A DNA stretch of 64,000 bases, from assembly GCF_028369105.1 (NCBI RefSeq), contig NZ_JAQNDO010000001.1:8402501-8466500 (forward strand). The letters are read 5' to 3'. Source of the stretch: Polyangium mundeleinium. Lineage in GTDB: Bacteria > Myxococcota_A > Polyangia > Polyangiales > Polyangiaceae. Numbering within the stretch: position 1 is the stretch's first letter; the number at the start of each line of letters is the position of its first letter. Both the position numbers and the translations under genes were made by a program. The notes under the pieces were generated by a model. It saw only the letters and a program-made list of their open reading frames with translations, was not told where the DNA came from and did not search any database. Shown in pieces: positions 57,896-64,000 of the stretch.

Positions 57896-59665
57896 ATGTT
57901 CAACAAGTACTACCAGGACGAGCTATCCTACCTGCGCGAGCTCGGGCGCGAGTTCGCGCAGGCGTACCCCGCGATCGCGCCGATGCTCGCGGAGCGCGGG
58001 GCAGATCCGGACGTCGAGCGGCTGCTCGAAGGCGTCGCGTTCCTCACGGGGAAGATCCGGCAAAAGCTCGACGACGAGCTGCCCGAGGTCATCCACTCGG
58101 TCGCGTCGCTGCTCTTCCCGCACTACCTGCGGCAGATCCCGGCGACGTCGATCGTGGAGTTCACGCCGCTGCCGAACGTGGTGCGCGAGAAGCTCATCGT
58201 CGCGCGGCATGCCGAGGTCGGCTCGGTGCCCGTCGACGGTGTGTCGTGCCGATTCCGGACCACGCAGGACGTGGAGCTCTTGCCGCTCACCGTGGAGGAC
58301 GTGCGCGTCGAGACGGGCGCGCAGCTCGCGCAGTCGCTGCGGATCGAGGTGAAGGTGACGGGCGGCGCGGCGCTCGCGGCGCTCGCGCTCTCGAGGATCC
58401 GCTTCTACATCCACGGCGAGCGGAGGCTCCAGGACGACGTCCGCGTCTGGCTCGGCGCGCACGTCGACTCCATCGCGCTCTGCGCGGTCGACGGCGCGGG
58501 CCGCGACACGGCGCTCGCGACCTTGCCCGCGCGCAACGTAAAACTCGTCGGGTTCGATGAAGACGAGGCGCTGATCCCCTACCCGCCCACGGTCTACGCG
58601 GGCTTCCGGCTGCTGCAGGAGTACTTCACGCTCCCGCAGAAGTTCGCGTTCTTCGAGGTCCAGGGGCTCGAAGCGATGCCCGCGGACAAACTTTCGGACC
58701 GGTTCGCGATCCTGATCCAGTTCAAGGACGGGCTACCCGCGGGGACACGCCTCTCGAAGGAGAACTTCCGGCTCTTCTGCTCGCCGGTCGTCAACCTGTT
58801 CGAGCACTCGAGTGATCCGATCAAGCCCGATCCGAGCAAGTACGAGTACCTCGCGCGCCCCGCCGGCTCGACGCCCGTCGCGTACGAGCTCTACAGCATC
58901 GAGAGCGTGATCGGCATCGCGCGGCGCACGAGCCAGCGCGTGAAGATCCCGCCGTTCTTCTCGTTCGAGCACGAGCTCGATCCAGAGGCGTCGGCGCGCG
59001 GCGTCTTCTACCAGACGCACATCAAGCCCGCGTCGATCGGCGACGGCGTCGACCTCTACGTCTCGTTCGGCTCGGCGCAGGACGGCGCGGCGATCCCGGA
59101 GTTCGACGTCATCAGCATCGAGGCGACGTGCACGAACCGGCGCTTGCCCGCACAGCTCAAGGTTGGCGATCTTCGCGTACCGACGGCGACGTCGCCCGCG
59201 GTCGCGAGCTTCACGAACGTCACGGGCGTGACCGCGCCCTTGCCTCCGCCAATGGGCCGCGAGCTGCAGTGGCGCGTGCTCTCGCACATGGCGATGAGTT
59301 ATCGATCGGTCACGGAGCTCGACGTGTTGCGGTCGGTCCTCGAAATCTACAACTTCCCCGCGCTCATCGATCGTCAGGCGGCGCGGGCGAACCAGCTCCG
59401 CATGCAGGCGATCAAGTCGATCCGCGTCCGCCCCACGGATCGGCTCTACCGCGGCGCGCCCGTGCGCGGCGTGGCGACGGAGGTCGAGCTCGACGAAGGG
59501 GGCTTCGCGGGTGAAGGCGAGATGTACCTCTTTGCGAGCATCCTGAACGAGATGCTCGCGGCGTACGTCTCGCTCAACTCCTTCACGCAGCTCAGCGTTA
59601 CCGGCACCAATACGCGCGTGGTTTATCGATGGGAGCCGAAGAGCGGCAGCCTCAACCTGATCTGA
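57896..59665 (+). CDS. tssF: TssF (VasA/ImpG), T6SS baseplate protein
   Basis: Predicted 589 residues. Y-Y-Q-D-E-L-S-Y-L-R-E-L-G-R-E-F-A near residue 4 and D-P-D-V-E-R-L-L-E-G-V-A-F-L are the canonical TssF start. V-R-P-T-D-R-L-Y-R-G and an F-T-Q-L-S-V-T near the C-terminus follow. Baseplate component. Overlaps tssG by 37 bases (59629-59665), so the two are translationally coupled. Confidence 0.96.
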   Translation: MFNKYYQDELSYLRELGREFAQAYPAIAPMLAERGADPDVERLLEGVAFLTGKIRQKLDDELPEVIHSVASLLFPHYLRQIPATSIVEFTPLPNVVREKLIVARHAEVGSVPVDGVSCRFRTTQDVELLPLTVEDVRVETGAQLAQSLRIEVKVTGGAALAALALSRIRFYIHGERRLQDDVRVWLGAHVDSIALCAVDGAGRDTALATLPARNVKLVGFDEDEALIPYPPTVYAGFRLLQEYFTLPQKFAFFEVQGLEAMPADKLSDRFAILIQFKDGLPAGTRLSKENFRLFCSPVVNLFEHSSDPIKPDPSKYEYLARPAGSTPVAYELYSIESVIGIARRTSQRVKIPPFFSFEHELDPEASARGVFYQTHIKPASIGDGVDLYVSFGSAQDGAAIPEFDVISIEATCTNRRLPAQLKVGDLRVPTATSPAVASFTNVTGVTAPLPPPMGRELQWRVLSHMAMSYRSVTELDVLRSVLEIYNFPALIDRQAARANQLRMQAIKSIRVRPTDRLYRGAPVRGVATEVELDEGGFAGEGEMYLFASILNEMLAAYVSLNSFTQLSVTGTNTRVVYRWEPKSGSLNLI

Positions 59666-60798
59666 GCGGCGGGCCGAACCCCGACGCCGCCTTCGCGCCG
59701 TCGCTCGATCCAGAGCGACAGGCGAAGGCGATGATCTCGGCGAAGATGGCCGAGCTCGAGCACAGCGCACGGCGCTACTCGTTCTTTCGGCTCGTCTACA
59801 TCCTCGAGCGCCTCTTCCCGGGCAGCGCGCCCGTGGGCCAGCTCGGGCCCGTGGCGACGGAGCGCATCCGTCTGCGCGGGGACACGAGCCTGATCTTCGC
59901 TTCGACGGACGTGAGCGAGCTCAAGTCCACGAAGTACCCCGACGAGATCGATCGCGCGCGCATCACGGCGGGCTTCATGGGCCTCTACGGCTCGGTCTCG
60001 CCGCTGCCGACGTACTACGTCGAGGAGCTCGCGCAGGACGACTACCAGGGCGGTCCGCAGCCGAAGCGCGAGTTCCTCGACGTCTTCAACCATCGCCTGC
60101 TGTCGCTGTTTTACCGGGCGTTCACGAAGTACCGGCACTCGGTCGGCTACCGGAAGAAGGGCGACGATCCGTTCACGCGGCGCCTGCTCTGCGCAGCGGG
60201 CGTCGATGGATTCCGCGAGCACAAGAGCCCGCTGCATCGATTCCTCTACCTGCGCTACGCGCCGCTGCTCGCGACGAAGTCCCGCAGCGCGCACGGGCTC
60301 GAGGTGGTGCTGAAGGACATCTTCGGCAGCATGGGCGTGGACATCGAGCAGTTCGTCGGGCACTGGACGCTGATCGAGAAGCCGCTGCGAAACAAGATGG
60401 GCGTGGCAAACCATCAGCTCGGCGAGAGCCTGACGATCGGCCGATGGGTCTACGACGGCACGGGGCGCTTCAAGATCAAGCTCGGGCCGCTGAAGTACGA
60501 CGAGTACATCTCGTTCCTGCCAGGCGGCTCGAACCGCTCCGTGCTCAAGGCCGCAGTCGACACACTGACGCGCGGCGCATGTGACGCGATGCTGGAGCTG
60601 CACGTCGCAACGGAAGACGCCCCGCGCTTCCAGCTCGCGTCGCCCCGCGCATCCACGCTCTCGCGCACGACGTGGCTCGGCGGCCCGGTGGGGCAAAACT
60701 TCGTGATCGAAGTACCCCTGAACGACAAACCGCAGCGCACGGGCCAGGGAGACGAAGAAGAAGAAGAGCGTCTCGACCCGCCCCCGTTGCCCTACTAG
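59629..60798 (+). CDS. tssG: TssG (VasB/ImpH), T6SS baseplate protein
   Basis: Predicted 389 residues. Y-S-F-F-R-L-V-Y-I-L-E-R-L-F near residue 50 and G-F-M-G-L-Y-G-S-V-S-P-L-P-T-Y-Y are the classic TssG segments. L-G-E-S-L-T-I-G-R-W-V near residue 262 follows. An acidic tail (D-E-E-E-E-E-R) ends it. It completes the TssE-F-G wedge. Confidence 0.95.
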   Translation: MGAEERQPQPDLSGGPNPDAAFAPSLDPERQAKAMISAKMAELEHSARRYSFFRLVYILERLFPGSAPVGQLGPVATERIRLRGDTSLIFASTDVSELKSTKYPDEIDRARITAGFMGLYGSVSPLPTYYVEELAQDDYQGGPQPKREFLDVFNHRLLSLFYRAFTKYRHSVGYRKKGDDPFTRRLLCAAGVDGFREHKSPLHRFLYLRYAPLLATKSRSAHGLEVVLKDIFGSMGVDIEQFVGHWTLIEKPLRNKMGVANHQLGESLTIGRWVYDGTGRFKIKLGPLKYDEYISFLPGGSNRSVLKAAVDTLTRGACDAMLELHVATEDAPRFQLASPRASTLSRTTWLGGPVGQNFVIEVPLNDKPQRTGQGDEEEEERLDPPPLPY

Positions 60799-60806
60799 GA
60801 CGAACC

Positions 60807-60844
60807 CCTCACCCCCATCCCCCTCTCCCTCTCGGGAGAGGGGG
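60807..60844. repeat. Dispersed REP-like repeat (copy 2)
   Basis: CCCCTCACCCCCA then a perfect 11-bp stem CCCCCTCTCCC / GGGAGAGGGGG (60819-60844) with loop TCTC. It is the opposite orientation of the repeat at 21732-21770, sharing the CCTCACCCCCA flank. Confidence 0.8.
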
Positions 60845-60963
60845 CAAGAGGCGTCGTTCCCGAACACCACTGGACGAGGCCTCAGACCGAAGCGCTCGGG
60901 GCAGCGGAACGAAGTGAAGCTGAAACGAGCGCGCGGGGGGTTAGGGGGGCAGAGGAAGGCCCG

Positions 60964-60994
60964 GCGATTCTTCGCGTAGCGAAGAATCGCTTTT
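60964..60994 (+). terminator. Intrinsic terminator of the tssEFG transcript
   Basis: GCGATTCTTCGC (60964-60975), loop GTA, GCGAAGAATCGC (60979-60990), then TTTT. Perfect 12-bp stem. It separates tssG from the convergent lipoprotein. Confidence 0.8.
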
Positions 60995-61016
60995 GGGCGG
61001 GCCGACCGGAGCCCCC

Positions 61017-61688
61017 CTAGTAGACAAGCATGCTGCGCAGCGCCGTCGCCATCTCGTCGGCGACCGACTCGATGTTCTCGCCGTGAACGACCTGCACGAG
61101 CAGGAGGCGATTGTCGCTGCGGATCAGAACTTCGTGCGCGTACGAATGGTACGCCGGCTTCGCGGGAACCTTCGTCTTCACGATGTAGCTGCGTGCTTGC
61201 GCGTTCGCCGTCGCCACCGGCATGCGGCCGGCGAGGATCTGCGCACCTTGGTCCTCGCAGTCACGCTCGTAGCGCTTCATCACGTCGGGCCAGGTGTCCT
61301 CGGGGTGATCGATCCGCTCGTAGATCGAAAAGAGGAACTGGCGCGGCGATTGGTACGAGATGAAGCGCTGACCGGGGGAGTAGTCCGCGTCGCGCACGTA
61401 CCAGTCGATCGGGCGTGCGAGGCGCACGTCTCCTTCGAGCACGCCCACGCCGACGCGGCGCGGGAGGCGCTCGTTTTCGTCGGCGTTGAGCTTTGGGAAG
61501 TAGACTTCGTAGCTCTGGTTCTTGTCGATGACCCCGCTGCCGTGCAGGTAGAACACGTCGTCTCGCTGCGGCGCTGTGGGCGAGCCACCGCAGCCGACGG
61601 AGACGATAGGCAGGGTCAGCGCGCCCAGCACGACGGCCAGGCGGCGAACAGAGCGGAGGGCGGGCGAAGAGAGGTCGACGGGCCTCAT
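61017..61688 (-). CDS. Lipoprotein of unknown function
   Basis: Predicted 223 residues from ATG 61688 (M-R-P-V-D); a further in-frame ATG lies upstream near 61735. Lipobox V-S-V-G-C (Cys33). The mature part has no recognised domain (K-N-Q-S-Y-E-V-Y-F-P-K-L-N-A and Y-E-R-D-C-E-D-Q-G-A are recognisable segments). It sits between tssG and further lipoproteins, convergent with tssG. Confidence 0.75.
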   Translation of the reverse strand: MRPVDLSSPALRSVRRLAVVLGALTLPIVSVGCGGSPTAPQRDDVFYLHGSGVIDKNQSYEVYFPKLNADENERLPRRVGVGVLEGDVRLARPIDWYVRDADYSPGQRFISYQSPRQFLFSIYERIDHPEDTWPDVMKRYERDCEDQGAQILAGRMPVATANAQARSYIVKTKVPAKPAYHSYAHEVLIRSDNRLLLVQVVHGENIESVADEMATALRSMLVY

Positions 61689-61837
61689 CACGGTTAACTT
61701 AGGATACCCTGGTCGCGGGGCCAAATGATCGCTCATGAGTTTGGCCTTCTCGCCGAGACCGTTGAATGATCGGGGCGGCTGTGGACAAGATGATGCCAGG
61801 ATCCGACGTCGCTCGCGCGACGCCTGGGGAGTGCACC

Positions 61838-62446
61838 GTGACGTATCTCGCAGAACGTAGTGTCCTTCTATCCCTCGCACTCGCGCTTGGCGGCCTCGGC
61901 TGCGTCGGGCTCGAGGCTGGCATCGACTATCCGAGCGATTTGCCTTCGCCGGATGAGCATGTGGCGACGCCGGAGGGCGAGGCGGACCCCAGCATTTCGC
62001 TGAACGGCTTCGTCATCAAGGACGAGGTCTGCAAGGAGGTCGACACCCGCCCGGTCACGCAGCGGCTCGGGCCGGAGGACTTCGCGCGGTTCCTGGAGAC
62101 CCAGGGGCTCAAGATCGAGCCTCAGAAGGCGCGCGACAACCTCTACTGGTTCGACTTCCCCACGGGCGAGAAGAAGGAGGGGGAGCCGCAGCAGTTCCTC
62201 CGGCTCCGCCTTGCCGTCCTCGACGACCACTTCGCGGCCACGCGGGATCTGCAGGAATCGCTGCTCGATCACGGTCCGGGCTGGTGGGGGGTGCGCCGCT
62301 CGAACCTCGCGGTCCTCGCGCCGAAGACGGGCCTCTCCGAGTCGGTCGCCTTCGCGCTCAAGCACAAGCTCGTTTGCTGGGGGATGTTCGCGTACTCGGG
62401 CACCGACGACGTGTACGGCGTCCCGGGGCCGTACACCGAGCTCTGA
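61838..62446 (+). CDS. Lipoprotein of unknown function
   Basis: Predicted 202 residues from GTG 61838, with GGGGAG 7 nt upstream. Signal with lipobox L-G-G-L-G-C (Cys22). The rest includes several charged segments (E-K-K-E-G-E-P-Q-Q near residue 130) and a W-W-G-V-R-R near 160. No family recognised. Divergent from the preceding lipoprotein. Confidence 0.7.
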   Translation: MTYLAERSVLLSLALALGGLGCVGLEAGIDYPSDLPSPDEHVATPEGEADPSISLNGFVIKDEVCKEVDTRPVTQRLGPEDFARFLETQGLKIEPQKARDNLYWFDFPTGEKKEGEPQQFLRLRLAVLDDHFAATRDLQESLLDHGPGWWGVRRSNLAVLAPKTGLSESVAFALKHKLVCWGMFAYSGTDDVYGVPGPYTEL

Positions 62447-62541
62447 GCGAACCGCCCTCCCCTCCCCCGAGCCGGCGCACGAGACGGGAAGGACGCGCGC
62501 GGATGTAGTCCGGATGCGTGTCGTTCACGTAAACTCGCCCC

Positions 62542-63798
62542 ATGCGCTTTCGGCTCGCCTTCGCCCTCACCGCCATCCCGACCGTCATCGGCGCGTACCT
62601 CGCCGCCTGCAGCCCCGCCGACAACCTCGATGATCTCTGCGGCTGGCTCGGCGACACGAACAACTGCTACCGCAAGTTCGCCCAGGAGGTGACGGACCGG
62701 TGTGGTGCGGTCGTCACCGACCTGAACGTCCCGCCCAACGATCCCGCCCAGCCCTCTCCGCGCCGAGGGAGCTTCCTCAAGCGCGACAAACTCGACCTCT
62801 GCGTGTTCGACAGCCCGGCCGGCGGACAGGTCATCTTCGATCCGCCGCTCGACGTCGCCGAGTTCCCCGTCACGACCGCGGCGTTTGCAATCGTCAACGG
62901 CAACGCGACGTTGTGCGGCGCGGGCGCCGTCGACGCGGATGGGGCGTTTGCGATCTCGATCGAGTCGGAGCCTTCCATCCCCGACGGCGGACCGGGCGAC
63001 GCGGGCGCCGTGGATTGCTCCTCGGAGCAGCAGATCTGCGGTGGTTCCTTCTCGGTCAAGGCCATCACGGAGCGCGAGCTCATCGATACGAAGTGCCCGA
63101 GCGGCGAAACGCATCGCTTCAACCGGCTGCAGCTCGCGAAGTGCGACGGCGATCAGGCGATCGAGCAGGACTACGACCAGCTCATGCCGCGCGCCGAGTT
63201 CCTGTCCAACCCGGGCACCGTCGGCGTGAACGGCTTCGTGCGGTTCCGCGTCTTCTACCCGCCGAGCGCGATCGACATGCCGACCGACGAGAAGACGCCG
63301 CTCAGTGGCGCGCAGCCGGTCGTGGTCGAGTACTTCGAGTGCGCTGTTCCCGGTGCGTCTGCGACCTGCTCGAACAACGTGCAGGATCCCGATGAACCCT
63401 CGACCGACTGCGGCGCGATCTGCGGCATCGGTTGTATAGAGGGCTCCCGGTGCGTGGTGAATGCCGACTGTGCCTCCCGGAACTGCGCCAAAGACAGCAT
63501 GGGGATCCTGAAGTGCGCGAAGAACCCCCTGTGCGACAACGGGAAGAAGGACTCGATCGAGGGCGACATCGACTGCGGCGTCGTCTGCGGCAACACCTGC
63601 GGCGAATGCCAGACCTGCCTCGTCAACGAAGACTGCGCCTCCAACCTCTGCGTCACTGTCGCGATGGGCGAGAAGCGCTGCCGCACCGACGCGGATGCCG
63701 GCGCGTGCACGATGCCTGACGCGGGCCCGGACGGCGCAGGTGGTGCGGGCGGCGCCGGTGGCGCCGGTGGCGCGGGCGGCGCAGGCGGCAATCCCTGA
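62542..63798 (+). CDS. Cysteine-rich lipoprotein with a Gly-Gly-Ala tail
   Basis: Predicted 418 residues. Lipobox Y-L-A-A-C (Cys23). The C-terminal third carries two disulfide-rich modules with N-x-D-C-A-S-x-x-C patterns (N-A-D-C-A-S-R-N-C; N-E-D-C-A-S-N-L-C), then about 21 residues of G-G-A repeats (DNA near 63740-63790). Such tails are found in myxobacterial surface lipoproteins, and similar modules occur at 3087-4136 in this window. Possibly binding or matrix-related. Confidence 0.75.
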   Translation: MRFRLAFALTAIPTVIGAYLAACSPADNLDDLCGWLGDTNNCYRKFAQEVTDRCGAVVTDLNVPPNDPAQPSPRRGSFLKRDKLDLCVFDSPAGGQVIFDPPLDVAEFPVTTAAFAIVNGNATLCGAGAVDADGAFAISIESEPSIPDGGPGDAGAVDCSSEQQICGGSFSVKAITERELIDTKCPSGETHRFNRLQLAKCDGDQAIEQDYDQLMPRAEFLSNPGTVGVNGFVRFRVFYPPSAIDMPTDEKTPLSGAQPVVVEYFECAVPGASATCSNNVQDPDEPSTDCGAICGIGCIEGSRCVVNADCASRNCAKDSMGILKCAKNPLCDNGKKDSIEGDIDCGVVCGNTCGECQTCLVNEDCASNLCVTVAMGEKRCRTDADAGACTMPDAGPDGAGGAGGAGGAGGAGGAGGNP

Positions 63799-63858
63799 CA
63801 CGCAACACCGCGCGCGTGGTGCACGTTCGCCCCACGCGCGCGGTTCGCTCGATTCTTT

Positions 63859-64000
63859 TCAGGACACCAGGAGCTTGACGACAAACGTCGTGCTGCCGAG
63901 GCGCAGCCGATCGTTGTCGCGGAGCTGGCGGCGATCGCCGGGCACGAGCTTCTGCTCGTTCAAGAACGTCCCGTTGCGCGAGTTGTCGTCCTCGACGAAC
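63859..64000 (-). CDS. FHA-domain protein, C-terminal fragment
   Basis: Only about 46 C-terminal residues are visible, ending at stop 63859-63861; the gene starts beyond the right edge. D-D-N-S-R-N-G-T-F-L-N near the left end of the fragment is the conserved loop of a forkhead-associated (phosphothreonine-binding) domain, followed by N-D-R-L-R-L-G-S-T-T-F. Another FHA protein is at 54068-55378, so phospho-signalling may extend past this window. Confidence 0.8.
   Translation of the reverse strand, partial: FVEDDNSRNGTFLNEQKLVPGDRRQLRDNDRLRLGSTTFVVKLLVS

Overview
The window is high-GC, densely coded bacterial DNA that reads like a myxobacterium, most likely of the Polyangium/Sorangium side of the group. 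The signs are many cysteine-rich lipoproteins with CGDG-x-D-D-D-G-D-G repeats, two IgGFc-binding-like surface proteins, an OmpA protein with thrombospondin type-3 repeats, a phospho-signalling style type VI secretion locus with FHA proteins, and strong third-position GC that opens long false reading frames on the opposite strand. No rRNA, tRNA or CRISPR array was recognised. The species assignment is inference.

Left part (1-15 kb): mainly cell-envelope and exported proteins. These are the tail of an IgGFc-binding-like protein; a striking Tat/lipoprotein-signal fusion of both ethanolamine ammonia-lyase subunits; a cysteine-rich lipoprotein; a GH5-like lipoprotein hydrolase; a spermidine-synthase-like membrane protein; an OmpA/TSP3 protein translationally coupled to a secreted metzincin-like protein; a second IgGFc-binding-like protein; and rubredoxin.

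Middle part (15-35 kb): a nucleotide-sugar pair (LegB-like 4,6-dehydratase and DegT aminotransferase), an endonuclease/exonuclease/phosphatase-fold protein, enoyl-CoA hydratase with MazG, a membrane-anchored beta-propeller-like protein, an azoreductase-like flavoprotein, a degenerate RsbT-like protein, RlmN with an acidic insertion, a biotin carboxylase and a phosphohexomutase. A non-coding repeat element follows, with about 110-bp inverted arms (27760-28592). Next is a glyoxylate-shunt module: a RamB/ScfR-type regulator divergent from aceB-aceA. The block ends with murI coupled to a homoserine dehydrogenase gene that carries a one-base frameshift.

Right part (35.5-61 kb): a nearly complete type VI secretion system. 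On the minus strand, in transcription order, are a LysM lytic transglycosylase, tssH (clpV), tssJ, tssK, tssL, tssM, tagF, tssA, tssB and tssC. On the plus strand are an extra TssB-TssC fusion protein, a tagH-like FHA gene followed by a PAP2-like membrane protein, and tssE-tssF-tssG. Hcp, VgrG, PAAR and effectors are not in the window. The locus is bounded by stem-loop terminators. The last 3 kb holds three lipoproteins and the C-terminal end of another FHA protein running off the right edge.
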